Below, one piece after another: positions 23,910-32,652 of a stretch of 37,226 nucleotides of DNA (the first letter of the stretch is position 1; every line of letters starts with the position of its first letter). A program made the translations under genes and the position numbers. Under the pieces are notes generated by a model. The model did no database searches. It was not told where the DNA came from and worked only from the letters and a program-made list of their open reading frames with translations. This stretch comes from Holophaga sp. (GTDB taxonomy: Bacteria; Acidobacteriota; Holophagae; Holophagales; Holophagaceae), in NCBI GenBank assembly GCA_031292735.1, contig JARLGP010000279.1, positions 1 through 37,226 on the forward strand. Reading direction: 5' to 3'.

Positions 23910-23938
23910 ACTCTACGATGGTGAATTGAAGGAGTCAA
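23910..23938 (-). promoter_or_regulatory. Predicted sigma70-type promoter of the leftward operon
   Basis: On the minus strand, TTGACT (23938-23933), a 17-base spacer and TAGAGT (23915-23910). A start near 23903 would give a leader of about 245 nt holding the polycysteine peptide and hairpin. It is one of two candidates in an AT-rich gap; the other, weaker one is TAAGAT near 23873. Confidence 0.4.
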
Positions 23939-23990
23939 GGGAAAATCGAGGGGGCGGCCGCCCCTGGCCGCAGACTGGTAGAGTCAGGGG

Positions 23991-25379
23991 ATGGACACGC
24001 CCATTTCCGTCAAACGTCTGCTGGAACAGGTCAAGTCCCGGCTGGAACCGGCCTTTCCGGCGGTGTGCGTGCTGGGCGAGGTGTCCAATTTCCGGGGTTC
24101 CGGCCGGCACTGGTACTTCACCCTCAAGGAGGAGGGGGCCGCCCTCCAGTGCGCGGTGTGGGCCAGCCAGCAGCGCCTGCTGGGCCACGTGCCCCGGGAC
24201 GGCGAGCGGGTGCAGGTGAAGGGCGCCCTGAACCTCTACGTGGCCGGCGGCACCCTCACCCTGGCTGTCACCCACTGCCTGCCGGCCGGGGCGGGCGACC
24301 TCCAGGCCCGGCTGCGCCAGCTGGAGGCGGAACTGCGCCTGGAAGGCCTGTTCGACCGGCCCAAGCGGCCGCTGCCCCGGTTTCCCCGGCGGATCGGGGT
24401 GGTGGCCGCGCTGGGCGGGGCGGCCCTGCGCGACGTGGTGGAGGTCACCGGCCGGCGGGCGCCGGGGATCCACCTGCTGATCGCCCCCGCCGCCGCCCAG
24501 GGGGAGCGCGCGGTGCCGGAGAACCTCTTGGCCCTGCAGGAGATCCAGGACCCGTTCTGGGACTGCGAGGCGATCCTGCTGGTGCGCGGCGGCGGCAGCC
24601 TGGAGGACCTGTGGGCCTTCAACGATCCGGCCCTGGTGCGGGCGGTGGCCCAGTGCCGGCTGCCCATCGTCACCGGGGTGGGGCACGAGATCGACACCAC
24701 CCTGGTGGACCTGGCCGCGGACCGGCGGGCCGCCACTCCCAGCCAGGCGGCGGAGCTGGTGAGCCCCGACCGGGACCAGCTCATGAGCGAGCTGCGGCGC
24801 CGGCAGGAGGCTCTGGCGGCGCGCATGGCCTGGCGGCTCCAGGGGCTGGAATCGACCCTCAATTTGCTGACCGACAGCAGGGGCATGCGGGCCGTGCCGG
24901 AGCGGCTGGAACGGGGCTCCGCGCGGCTGGAGGCGCTGCGCCACCGCCTGCTGCGCTGCGGGGCGGACGGGGAGCGGGCCGCCCGGTTCGGATTCCTGGC
25001 CCAGCGCCTGCAGCTGGCCCATCCCCAGCGCCGGCTGGACCTGGGCGCGAACCGCCTGGACCTGCTCCGCCAGCGGCTGCGCCACGCCTCGGCCCTGGCC
25101 GGGCGTGCTGCCGACCTGCCCCGCCTGGGGGAGGCCGGCCGCCGCCTGGGGCCCGCGGTGGACGCCGTGCTGGAGGGCAGGGCGCACCGCCTGGGCCTGC
25201 TGGCCGCCAGGCTGAGGGCCATGAACCCCAATGGGCCGCTGGAGCGCGGCTTCGTGCTGGTGCGGGACCTGGACGGGCACCCCCTCACCCGCTCGGCGCA
25301 GGCCGGGGCGGGGGCCCAGGTGGAACTGCAGTGGCAGGACGGCAGGCGCCGGGCGGAGCTGGATGTTCCGCGGCCGTGA
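23991..25379 (+). CDS. xseA: Exodeoxyribonuclease VII large subunit
   Basis: A 462-residue XseA, close to the E. coli length (456). An N-terminal OB fold (about 5-100) carries the typical GEVSNFRGSGRHWYFTLKE block. The catalytic middle (about 125-310) includes VRGGGSLEDLWAFND and TGVGHEIDTTLVDLAADRRAATPSQAAE. The Arg/Leu-rich C-terminal half is helical and the final PLERGFVLVRD block is family-typical. With XseB it degrades single-stranded DNA in both directions. XseB is not in the window. Start at 23991 follows CAGGGG. It is divergent from the sulfur operon and marks the end of that region. Confidence 0.95.
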   Translation: MDTPISVKRLLEQVKSRLEPAFPAVCVLGEVSNFRGSGRHWYFTLKEEGAALQCAVWASQQRLLGHVPRDGERVQVKGALNLYVAGGTLTLAVTHCLPAGAGDLQARLRQLEAELRLEGLFDRPKRPLPRFPRRIGVVAALGGAALRDVVEVTGRRAPGIHLLIAPAAAQGERAVPENLLALQEIQDPFWDCEAILLVRGGGSLEDLWAFNDPALVRAVAQCRLPIVTGVGHEIDTTLVDLAADRRAATPSQAAELVSPDRDQLMSELRRRQEALAARMAWRLQGLESTLNLLTDSRGMRAVPERLERGSARLEALRHRLLRCGADGERAARFGFLAQRLQLAHPQRRLDLGANRLDLLRQRLRHASALAGRAADLPRLGEAGRRLGPAVDAVLEGRAHRLGLLAARLRAMNPNGPLERGFVLVRDLDGHPLTRSAQAGAGAQVELQWQDGRRRAELDVPRP

Positions 25380-25438
25380 GGCGGTGAATCCACCCGCCGG
25401 GCCCTTGCGCAATTGTATCCTGTGAGCTACACTTGGCC

Positions 25439-25729
25439 ATGGTGGCAGTTCGCCAAACCCAAGTCTTCTCCAACTGGCTTTTGAAACTTCAAGACAAGGC
25501 GGCGCGTGCCCGCATCGAGGTGCGGATTCGTCGCCTGACGCTCGGCTTGGCGGGCGACGTGAAACCCGTTGGCAACGGGGTCTCAGAGCTCCGAATTGAC
25601 TATGGGCCCGGGTACCGTGTTTATTTTTGCCAGCAAGGCAAGACGATCGTGCTGCTTCTGACCGGCGGCGACAAGCGGACCCAGAACCGCGACATCAAGG
25701 CTGCCCTGAAGCTTGCCCAGGAATGGTGA
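25439..25729 (+). CDS. RelE/HigB-superfamily toxin
   Basis: A 96-residue protein of the addiction-module killer group (HigB-like, RelE/ParE fold): basic, with the GVSELRIDYGPGYRVYF core and the LLLTGGDKRTQNRDI C-terminal block that are typical of the group. Members usually cleave mRNA at the ribosome. The antitoxin gene follows 9 bases later, the toxin-first order of the higBA arrangement. ATG at 25439 is preferred to the TTG at 25433. The base composition is a little less G+C-rich than its neighbours, hinting at transfer. A weak promoter (TTGCGC, 17 bases, TACACT near 25406-25434) may serve it. Confidence 0.88.
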   Translation: MVAVRQTQVFSNWLLKLQDKAARARIEVRIRRLTLGLAGDVKPVGNGVSELRIDYGPGYRVYFCQQGKTIVLLLTGGDKRTQNRDIKAALKLAQEW

Positions 25730-25738
25730 GGTCACCCG

Positions 25739-26029
25739 ATGAAGACCCGAACCCGCCCCTACGACACCTCTGAATACCTCGAAACCGAGGAGGACATGGC
25801 CCTGTACCTCGAGGCCGCCCTGGAGGACGGTGACCCGAAGGTCGTTTCGGCCGCCCTGGGCGATATCGCCCGGGCGCGCGGGATGAGCCGGATCGCCCGG
25901 GACACGGGCCTCAGCAGAGAATCCCTCTACAAGGCCCTGTCTCCCGAGGGCAACCCCGAACTGGCCACCATCCTGAAAGTCGTTCATTCGTTGGGCTTGC
26001 AGTTGCACGCCAAAGTCACTCCCCGGTGA
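25739..26029 (+). CDS. HigA-like antitoxin (addiction module antidote family)
   Basis: A 96-residue protein with the helix-turn-helix expected for antidotes of this group: MSRIARDTGLSRESLYKAL at about residues 50-68. The opening TRPYDTSEYLETEEDMALYLEAAL block is typical of antitoxins paired with this toxin type. It should bind the toxin and repress the operon. The pair sits between xseA and fabG without other mobile-element signs. Confidence 0.88.
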   Translation: MKTRTRPYDTSEYLETEEDMALYLEAALEDGDPKVVSAALGDIARARGMSRIARDTGLSRESLYKALSPEGNPELATILKVVHSLGLQLHAKVTPR

Positions 26030-26048
26030 GGGAGGGGGCGGGCGGGCC

Positions 26049-26801
26049 CTACGGCATCAGCATCCCGCCGTTCACCGAAAGCACCTGCCCGGTCATGTAG
26101 CCGGCCTCCTCGGTGGCCAGGAACACCACGGCGTTGGCGATGTCGATGGGGGTGCCCATGCGGCCCAGGGGGATCTGGCGGGTGAACTCGGCCTTCACCT
26201 CGTCGCTGAGGACGTCGGTCATGGCGGTGGCGATGTAGCCCGGGGCCACGGCGTTGCAGGTGACGTTGCGGCTGGCGAACTCCCGGGCCACGGTCTTGGT
26301 GAGGCCGATCAGGCCGGCCTTGGAGGCCACGTAGTTGCTCTGGCCGGCGTTGCCCATCTGGCCCACCACCGAGGCGATGTTGATCACCCGGCCCCAGCGC
26401 TGCTTCATCATCGGCCGGGCGGCGGCTTGGGTGGCCAGCCAGGCGCCCTTGAGGTTGATGTCCAGCACCAGCTGGAACTCCTCCTCCTTCATCTGGATCA
26501 TCAGCTTGTCCTTGGTGATGCCGGCGTTGTTCACCAGGATGTGCAGGGCCCCGTGGCGCTCCACCACGGTGCTCACCGCGGCGCGGACGCTGTCGCCGTT
26601 CCGCATGTCCAGCAGGACGTAGTCGGCCTGGCCGCCGTCGACCTGGATGGAGGCGACCACCTTCTGCAGGTCGCCTTCGGTGGAGGCCAGGGAGGCACAG
26701 ACGGCGAATGCGCCCTGCTTGGCCAGCTGGCGGGCGATGGTTTCGCCGATGCCCTGGCTGGCTCCGGTGATCAGGGCGATTTTGCCTTCGAGTGAAAACA
26801 T
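26049..26801 (-). CDS. fabG: 3-oxoacyl-[acyl-carrier-protein] reductase
   Basis: A 250-residue short-chain dehydrogenase with the NADPH loop TGASQGIGE, the NNAG motif, the catalytic Ser in INIASVVG and YVASK with the catalytic Tyr and Lys. The C-terminal GYIATAMTD and the final VLSVNGGM are standard for FabG. It reduces the beta-keto group in fatty-acid elongation. The ATG at 26801 has GGAG six bases upstream. It stands alone here rather than in a fab operon, so a paralogous SDR role cannot be excluded. Confidence 0.9.
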   Translation of the reverse strand: MFSLEGKIALITGASQGIGETIARQLAKQGAFAVCASLASTEGDLQKVVASIQVDGGQADYVLLDMRNGDSVRAAVSTVVERHGALHILVNNAGITKDKLMIQMKEEEFQLVLDINLKGAWLATQAAARPMMKQRWGRVINIASVVGQMGNAGQSNYVASKAGLIGLTKTVAREFASRNVTCNAVAPGYIATAMTDVLSDEVKAEFTRQIPLGRMGTPIDIANAVVFLATEEAGYMTGQVLSVNGGMLMP

Positions 26802-26888
26802 GCGGACTCCGGAAAGAATGATCTGAAAGTCTACCATCCGGGTCGACCCCGGGGAGGCTGTGCCATCATGATGGCATCCGGAGGTTCC

Positions 26889-28238
26889 ATGCGCTTTCTT
26901 GCCTGCCTTGGTGTCGCCTTGTGTATGGTCGCTCCGGTCGCCGCCCAGGACCGGCCGCCGGTGAGCCTGATGGATCTGGCCGGGCGGGTGGAACCCTCCC
27001 GGCTGAGCCGCACCGTGGACCGCCTGGCCTCGTTCGGCACCCGGCACACCCTGTCCGACCCGGTCTCCGAGCGCCGCGGGATCGGCGCCGCCCGCCGCTG
27101 GCTCACCGGGGAGCTGCAGGCGCTGCCCCAGATTCCCGGCTCCCGGCTGGTGATCTTCGAGGACTCGTTCAGCGCCGGCCCGGGTCCGCTGCTGCCCAAG
27201 GCCACCACCCTGACCAACCTCGGGGTCATGCTGCCGGGCACCGACCTGGCGCGGACCCGGGAGGCCCTGGTGGTGGCGGCCCACTACGACAGCCGGACCT
27301 ACGACGTGCTGGACGGCTCCGGCGACGCGCCCGGGGCGGTGGACAACGCCAGCGGGGTGGCGGCGGTGATGGAGCTGGCCACGGTGTTGGCGGCGGAACG
27401 GCCGGCCATCAGCATCTACTTCGTGGCCACCGCCGGGGGCGCCCAGGGCTCCCTGGGCAGCGCCCGGCTGGCGGCCAGGCTCAAGGCCGAAGGCACCGAC
27501 GTGGTCGGGATGCTGGCGGTGGACTGCGTGGGCAACGTCCTCGGTTCCGACGGCGGCAAGAACGGCGGCGCCATGCGCCTGTTCTCGGACGGCGTGCCGG
27601 TGCGGGAAACCGACGGGGAAAAGCGGGTGCGCGAGCTGCTCGGCACCGAGAACGACGGGGTCGGCCGGGAACTGGCCCGCTACCTGAAGCGCTGCGGCGA
27701 ACGCTTCGTGGAGAACTTCGACTGCGCGGTCATGCTGCGCCGGGACCGCCTGGGCCGCAGCGGCGAACAGTCCGCCTTCACCCGGGAAGGCTTCCCGGGG
27801 GTGCGGGTCTCGGAGTTCACCGACCCGTTCGACCGCCTGGGCCAGGACGCCCGCCCCGGCGCCGTGCACCGCTACAGCGACACCCCCACCTTCTTCGACC
27901 CCGGCTACTGCGCCAGGATCACCCGGGTGCTGGTGACCGGCCTCCGCCAGCTGGCCTGCGCCCCGGCCGGGCCCCAGAACGTCGGGCTGAGCGGCGGCGG
28001 CACCAGTGACGCCAAGCTGTGGTGGACCCTGCCCCAGGATCCCCGGATCGTCAGCGTGGTCATCTACCGGCGCCGGGCGGACGGGGTGCAGTGGCAGCAG
28101 ACCCATGTCATCCCCAAGGCCGAAAGCATCGTCCTGCCCGGGGTGGGCACCGACAACGACGTGTTCGCGGTGGCCACGATGGACGCCCAGGGCAACGAAT
28201 CGCTGCCGGTCATCCCGCGCAGCATCGAGTTCAATTGA
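26889..28238 (+). CDS. M28-type peptidase homologue with altered active site
   Basis: A 449-residue secreted protein. A signal peptide (MRFLACLGVALCMVAPVAA) precedes a peptidase M28 domain. Metal ligands that can be placed are H132 (AHYDSR), D152 (VDNASG), the Asp in VDCVGN and the His in VHRYSDTPTFFD. The usual Glu-Glu pair, which gives the catalytic base and a zinc ligand, is replaced by Gly184-Ala185 (ATAGGAQGSLGS). The protein may therefore be inactive or use other residues. The last about 80 residues look like a fibronectin-type beta domain. The start at 26889 is chosen for GGAGG four bases upstream and for the signal peptide; ATGs at 26868 and 26871 are in frame. Confidence 0.85.
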   Translation: MRFLACLGVALCMVAPVAAQDRPPVSLMDLAGRVEPSRLSRTVDRLASFGTRHTLSDPVSERRGIGAARRWLTGELQALPQIPGSRLVIFEDSFSAGPGPLLPKATTLTNLGVMLPGTDLARTREALVVAAHYDSRTYDVLDGSGDAPGAVDNASGVAAVMELATVLAAERPAISIYFVATAGGAQGSLGSARLAARLKAEGTDVVGMLAVDCVGNVLGSDGGKNGGAMRLFSDGVPVRETDGEKRVRELLGTENDGVGRELARYLKRCGERFVENFDCAVMLRRDRLGRSGEQSAFTREGFPGVRVSEFTDPFDRLGQDARPGAVHRYSDTPTFFDPGYCARITRVLVTGLRQLACAPAGPQNVGLSGGGTSDAKLWWTLPQDPRIVSVVIYRRRADGVQWQQTHVIPKAESIVLPGVGTDNDVFAVATMDAQGNESLPVIPRSIEFN

Positions 28239-29178
28239 GGTTCCTGATCCAGGCGGCCACCGGCCCCAGGTCGGCCAGCGGCACGTCGTCGCCGTAGCCG
28301 GCCAGGGCCGAGGCGCTGTTCAGTTCCACCCGGGGCCGGGTCTCGTGCTTGAACAGGTGGTTGGCTTCGGGGATGGTCAGCACGGTGCCGGGGAAGCCCT
28401 GGGGGATCAGCATCGGCTTCCAGGCCTGGACGTCCCGGTCGCCCCAGGCCAGGGCCATGGGGGAGGTGACCCGGGTGGCCAGGAGCCACGGGTCCAGGTC
28501 CAGGGTGGCGCGGACGAAGTCCAGGGTTTCCGGGGCCATGAGCAAGGCGCCCAGCCGGGCCATGCTCGAAAAGACCCCGGGCCCGGCGGCCGGTACCGGC
28601 TGGCGCCGGCGGATGGCCCGGAACACCGAATCCAGGTAGTCCAGGTTGGGCCCGGAGCTGTCGCCCGGAAGCTGGGGACGGAGCAGGGCGGCGATGCTCT
28701 TGGCCATGGTCTGCGGGGGCATGGCCAGCAGCAGCAGGGCATCGGCCGCCCGGGAGTCCAGCAGGGCGAGCAGGGCGCCTTCGCCGTGGCCCACCAGCAG
28801 CAGCTTGCGGCCCTGGGCCTCGGGCAGCGTCCGGGCCATGGCCAGGGCCGCCATCAGGTCGCCGGACTGGGCGTCCAGGGAACTGTCCAGCTTGGGGTCC
28901 CGGCTGCCGTGGATCCGCTTGTCGAAACGCAGGGAGCCCACCCCCAGGGCCTTCAGCCATTCGGCCACGGCCCGGCCGCCGTGGCTGTCCGGCAGCATCG
29001 GGTTGACCCAGTCCCGGTCCAGGGGGCCGGAATCGGCCACCAGCACGGCGAACCAGGGCAGGCCCTGGGCCGCCTGCACCGTGCCGTGCAGGGGGAACTG
29101 GTTGAAACCGGGGAAGCCCACCTCCCGGGACAGGGCGGGGGCGGTCTGGATCTGGGCGGGGGGGACGGCGGGCAGCAT
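28231..29178 (-). CDS. Alpha/beta hydrolase homologue lacking the nucleophile serine
   Basis: A 315-residue alpha/beta hydrolase of the S33-like type, with GPLDRDW near residue 51, LRFDKR near 83 and the nucleophile elbow at 129-135. The elbow reads VGHGEGA: the serine expected at 132 is glycine. The candidate acid (WGDRD) and His (EANHLF) of the triad remain. No signal peptide is clear. It converges on the M28 gene with an 8-base overlap. The codon at the elbow is GGC, two changes away from AGC only at the first base (one substitution), so a sequencing error should be excluded before calling it a pseudoenzyme. Confidence 0.8.
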   Translation of the reverse strand: MLPAVPPAQIQTAPALSREVGFPGFNQFPLHGTVQAAQGLPWFAVLVADSGPLDRDWVNPMLPDSHGGRAVAEWLKALGVGSLRFDKRIHGSRDPKLDSSLDAQSGDLMAALAMARTLPEAQGRKLLLVGHGEGALLALLDSRAADALLLLAMPPQTMAKSIAALLRPQLPGDSSGPNLDYLDSVFRAIRRRQPVPAAGPGVFSSMARLGALLMAPETLDFVRATLDLDPWLLATRVTSPMALAWGDRDVQAWKPMLIPQGFPGTVLTIPEANHLFKHETRPRVELNSASALAGYGDDVPLADLGPVAAWIRNLN

Positions 29179-29235
29179 GGCCAATTATTACCCACCCGGG
29201 GGGCGTCTGTGGATAATGGCCGGGAAAGGCCTCCC

Positions 29236-31014
29236 ATGACCCGCACCGATCCCCACTCCTATTTCGACGACCGCCACCCCCGGGCCAACCGCTGGCACCT
29301 GCGCCTGCTGGTGGATTTCGACAGCCGGATCCTGGGCGGGGAGGCCACCCTGATGTTCCCCGGGCCGGTGGCCGGGATCCTGGACCTGGACAGCAAGGGG
29401 CTGGCCATCCACCGGGTCTGGGTGACGGCGAGCGGGGCGGAGGTGCCGTTCCAGCTGGGGCCCGAGGAGCCCATCCTGGGTCGGCGCCTGCGCCTGGTGC
29501 TGCCCGAAGCCACCCACGGGGTGAGCATCGCCTACGAGACCGCCCCGGACGCCATGGGCCTGCAGTGGCTGGAGCCGGCCCAGACCGAGGGCAAGCGCCA
29601 GCCCTTCCTGTTCAGCCAGTGCCAGGCCATCCACGCCCGCACCCTGGTGCCCTGCCAGGACAGCGCCGTGGCCCGGGTGGCCTACGACGCCGAGGTGGTG
29701 GTGCCCGAGGGGCTCACCGCGGTCATGTCGGCCGGGCCCGCCTTTGATGCGCCCGGACCGATCCCGGGCACCCGGGTGTTCCACTTCCGCATGCCCCAGC
29801 CGATCCCCTCCTACCTGCTGGCCCTGGCCGTGGGCGAGCTGGAAAGCCGGGACCTGAGCCCGCGCTCCCGGGTGTGGGCGGAGCCCGCCACCGTCGACCG
29901 GGCCGCCTGGGAGTTCGCCGGGGTGGAGCCGATGATCGCCGCCGCCGAACGCCTGTTCGGGCCGTACGACTGGGAACGCTACGACATGCTGGTGCTGCCG
30001 CCGTCCTTCCCGTACGGCGGGATGGAGAACCCGCGCATGACCTTCCTCACCCCCACCCTGCTGGCCGGGGACCGCTCGCTGGTGGACGTGGTGGCCCACG
30101 AGCTGGCCCACTCCTGGACCGGGAACCTGGTGACCAACGCCACCGCGGAACACTTCTGGCTGAACGAGGGCTTCACCGTGTGGGCCGAGCGGCACATCCT
30201 GAAGGCCCTCCACGGCGAGGAGGCCAGCGCCCTGGCCTGGGCCATCGGCCAGACCGACCTGAACGAATCCCTGGAACGGTTCCGCAACCAGCCGGAGCTC
30301 ACCCTGCTGCGCACCCGGCTGGACGGGGTGGATCCGGACGACGCCTTCTCCAGCGTCCCCTACGAGAAGGGGGCCCGGCTGGTGGCGGCGCTGGAACAGG
30401 CCGCCGGCGAGGCCGCCTTCGGGGCGTTCCTGCGCGCCTACATGCGGCGCTTCCGGTTCACCTCCATCACCACCGAGCAGTTCTGCGCCTTCACCGAGGA
30501 ACAGCTGCCCGGCCTGCTGGCGCGGGTGGACGCCGACGCCTGGCTGCACCAGCCGGGGATGCCCGGCAACGCCCCGGTGTTCCGTTCCGCCCGGCTGGAG
30601 GGCCTCGTGGCCCTGGCCGGGGCCTGGACGGGCGGCTCCCGGCCCGCCAAGGCGAACGACTGGAGCCCCAACGAGCTGCTGGTCTACCTGCAGAACCTGC
30701 CCCGGGTGCTGAGCCCGGAGGACTGCGCCTGGCTGGACCGGGAACTGGGGCTCACCGCCCGCGGCAACTTCGAGATCCTGGTGGAGTGGCTGTGCCTGGC
30801 CGCGGCCTCGGGCTACCAGCCCGCCTTCCCGAAGATCCGGGAGGTGCTCCTCCGGGTGGGCCGGATGAAGTACCTGCGCCCCCTGTACGCCGCCCTGGGG
30901 CACAGCCCGGCCACCCGCGAGCTGGCCCGGGCGGCCTTCGAGCAGGCCGAGGCGGGCTACCACATCCTCGCCCGCCGGCTGGTCCGGGGAGTGCTGGCCA
31001 CCTACCCCCAGTGA
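29236..31014 (+). CDS. M1 family aminopeptidase (LTA4 hydrolase-like size)
   Basis: A 592-residue cytosolic zinc aminopeptidase. The exopeptidase motif GGMEN lies upstream of the zinc site H288-E289-LA-H292 with the second Glu E311 in LNEGF. An N-terminal beta domain and a C-terminal helical domain (about 430-592) give the overall size of leukotriene-A4-hydrolase-type M1 enzymes rather than the roughly 870 residues of PepN. It removes N-terminal residues from peptides. The ATG at 29236 follows GGGAAAGG; the gene is divergent from the alpha/beta hydrolase. Confidence 0.93.
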   Translation: MTRTDPHSYFDDRHPRANRWHLRLLVDFDSRILGGEATLMFPGPVAGILDLDSKGLAIHRVWVTASGAEVPFQLGPEEPILGRRLRLVLPEATHGVSIAYETAPDAMGLQWLEPAQTEGKRQPFLFSQCQAIHARTLVPCQDSAVARVAYDAEVVVPEGLTAVMSAGPAFDAPGPIPGTRVFHFRMPQPIPSYLLALAVGELESRDLSPRSRVWAEPATVDRAAWEFAGVEPMIAAAERLFGPYDWERYDMLVLPPSFPYGGMENPRMTFLTPTLLAGDRSLVDVVAHELAHSWTGNLVTNATAEHFWLNEGFTVWAERHILKALHGEEASALAWAIGQTDLNESLERFRNQPELTLLRTRLDGVDPDDAFSSVPYEKGARLVAALEQAAGEAAFGAFLRAYMRRFRFTSITTEQFCAFTEEQLPGLLARVDADAWLHQPGMPGNAPVFRSARLEGLVALAGAWTGGSRPAKANDWSPNELLVYLQNLPRVLSPEDCAWLDRELGLTARGNFEILVEWLCLAAASGYQPAFPKIREVLLRVGRMKYLRPLYAALGHSPATRELARAAFEQAEAGYHILARRLVRGVLATYPQ

Positions 31015-31016
31015 AC

Positions 31017-31796
31017 CTATATGCGGACGGTGGCCAGCAGCTCCCGCTGGACGTCCCGGTTGCCGGTCACCACGTTGCCGGAATCCTTCCAGCCGTCGCC
31101 GCCCTGCCAGTCGGAAACCACCCCGCCGGCCTCCTGGATCATGAGCGTTCCGGCGGCCAGGTCCCAGGGCTTGAGGCCCAGCTCGAAATAGCCGTCGTAG
31201 ATGCCGCAGGCGGTGTGGGCCAGGTCCAGGGCGGCGGAACCGGCCCGGCGGATGCCCTTGGCCCGGGGGAACACCGCGCACAGGGCCCGGTTGTAGGCCG
31301 GGAACCGCTCCTCCAGCTGCCAGGCGAACCCGGTGGCCAGGAAGGCGCCGTCCAGTCCCGGTTGCCGGGAGACGCTCATGGGCCGGCCGTTCCAGCTGGC
31401 CCCCTGGCCCCGCGCCGCCACGAACAGGTCCTGGCGCAGCGGGTCGTAGATGCAGCCAGCCAGGCCACCGGCCTGGTCCCAGAGCGCCACCGACACGCAC
31501 CAGTGGGGCAGGCCCTGGACGAAGTTGAGGGTGGCGTCCAGCGGGTCCACGATCCAGCGGGGACCGTCGCCGACCCCGGAGGCGCCGCTCTCCTCGCCCA
31601 GGAACCGGTACTGGGGGAACCGCAGGGCCAGTTCCGCCTTGATGACCGCCTCGCTGTCCCGGTCGGCCTGGCTCACCAGGTCGTTCTTGGATTTCTCGCT
31701 GACCGAAGCCGGGTCCAGGTTGCGGAAGTGGCGCAGGAGCACCTCTCCTCCGGCCTGGGCCGCCCGGATGCAAGCTTCCCTTTGCTCCTGGATCAT
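31017..31796 (-). CDS. Inositol monophosphatase family protein
   Basis: A 259-residue FIG-superfamily phosphatase. Metal-binding motifs are GEES (about residue 68), WIVDPLDATLNF (canonical DPxDGTxNF, here with Ala for Gly) and the C-terminal KPWDLAAGTLMIQEAGG. Family members hydrolyse inositol phosphates, fructose-1,6-bisphosphate, histidinol phosphate or the sulfur nucleotide PAP (CysQ). The pattern is nearest to SuhB-type inositol monophosphatases. The stop lies 2 bases from the convergent M1 gene stop. Confidence 0.88.
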   Translation of the reverse strand: MIQEQREACIRAAQAGGEVLLRHFRNLDPASVSEKSKNDLVSQADRDSEAVIKAELALRFPQYRFLGEESGASGVGDGPRWIVDPLDATLNFVQGLPHWCVSVALWDQAGGLAGCIYDPLRQDLFVAARGQGASWNGRPMSVSRQPGLDGAFLATGFAWQLEERFPAYNRALCAVFPRAKGIRRAGSAALDLAHTACGIYDGYFELGLKPWDLAAGTLMIQEAGGVVSDWQGGDGWKDSGNVVTGNRDVQRELLATVRI

Positions 31797-31922
31797 TCAT
31801 CCCCCCTTGGGGCCATTCTCACCGTTCCGGGCACCCAAAGCGAGTCCCCCCGGCAAGCAAGGTAGATTGGCGCTAGAGAATCCCGACATTTTAGGTAAAC
31901 TATTAAACGAGAGGTGCAGGTC

Positions 31923-32465
31923 ATGCCCAAGGTCGTCAATATCGAGCCCACCCCCAACCCGGATGCCCTGAAGTTCATTGTCCAGCGGCCGATCCTGCGT
32001 TCCGGAACCCGTTCCTTCCGGGATTTCGGCGCGGCGGTGGGGGATCCCCTAGGTTCCAAGATCTTCGCGCTGGGGCCGGTGACCTCGGTGTTCTACATGG
32101 ACCGGTTCGTCACCGTGAACAAGCAGGCCGACGCCGAGTGGACCGGGCTGATCGACCCCATCTGCGAGGCCATCGAGGACCTGGAGATGGAAGCGGTGGA
32201 CGGCACCGCCCTGCCCGCCGCCTCCGCCCTGGACGCCGACGAGAAGCTGAACCGGATCAACGCCCTGCTGGAGGAGCGGATCCGCCCCGGACTGGCCGGG
32301 GACGGCGGCGGGCTGGAAATCATCTCCTTTGAAGACAACACCTTGCAGATCAGTTATCACGGCGCCTGCGGCTCCTGCCCCAGCTCCTCCACCGGCACCC
32401 TCCGCTACATCGAGGGGATGCTCCAGGAGGAAGTGGATCCCGAGATCAGGGTCATAAGCTACTAG
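31923..32465 (+). CDS. Nfu-type Fe-S cluster carrier (Nfu_N + NifU C-terminal domain)
   Basis: A 180-residue protein with an N-terminal Nfu_N domain (about 1-90, NIEPTPNPDALKFIV) and a C-terminal NifU-like domain (about 105-180) with the cluster-binding CxxC in HGACGSCPSSST. It carries 4Fe-4S clusters to target enzymes. The ATG at 31923 is preferred to the GTG at 31914 because AGAGG lies upstream. It is 18 kb from the nitrogenase-like genes and is a housekeeping-type Nfu, not the NifU scaffold with IscU and ferredoxin domains. Confidence 0.92.
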   Translation: MPKVVNIEPTPNPDALKFIVQRPILRSGTRSFRDFGAAVGDPLGSKIFALGPVTSVFYMDRFVTVNKQADAEWTGLIDPICEAIEDLEMEAVDGTALPAASALDADEKLNRINALLEERIRPGLAGDGGGLEIISFEDNTLQISYHGACGSCPSSSTGTLRYIEGMLQEEVDPEIRVISY

Positions 32466-32652
32466 GCTTCAACCGGATCAGCCGGAGATCGGGTGGCTGA
32501 GTGATTCATCGAACTTTAGCGAATTCGGAATTTTCCGTTGCAATGCGCACCGGATCGCTCACTTATATACCTAAGGGTTCATCTCTTCATTCCTGCCGTC
32601 GGAGGGTCCAAGGTGCGGTTCGCGATCATCGTTCCCGCCCAGGGAGGCGGCC

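Noticed and set aside
28006..29235. Long in-frame N-terminal extension of the M1 aminopeptidase (1002 codons)
   Set aside because: The extra part is antisense to the alpha/beta hydrolase, is low-complexity and has no family similarity; ATG 29236 with a ribosome site starts the real M1 domain.
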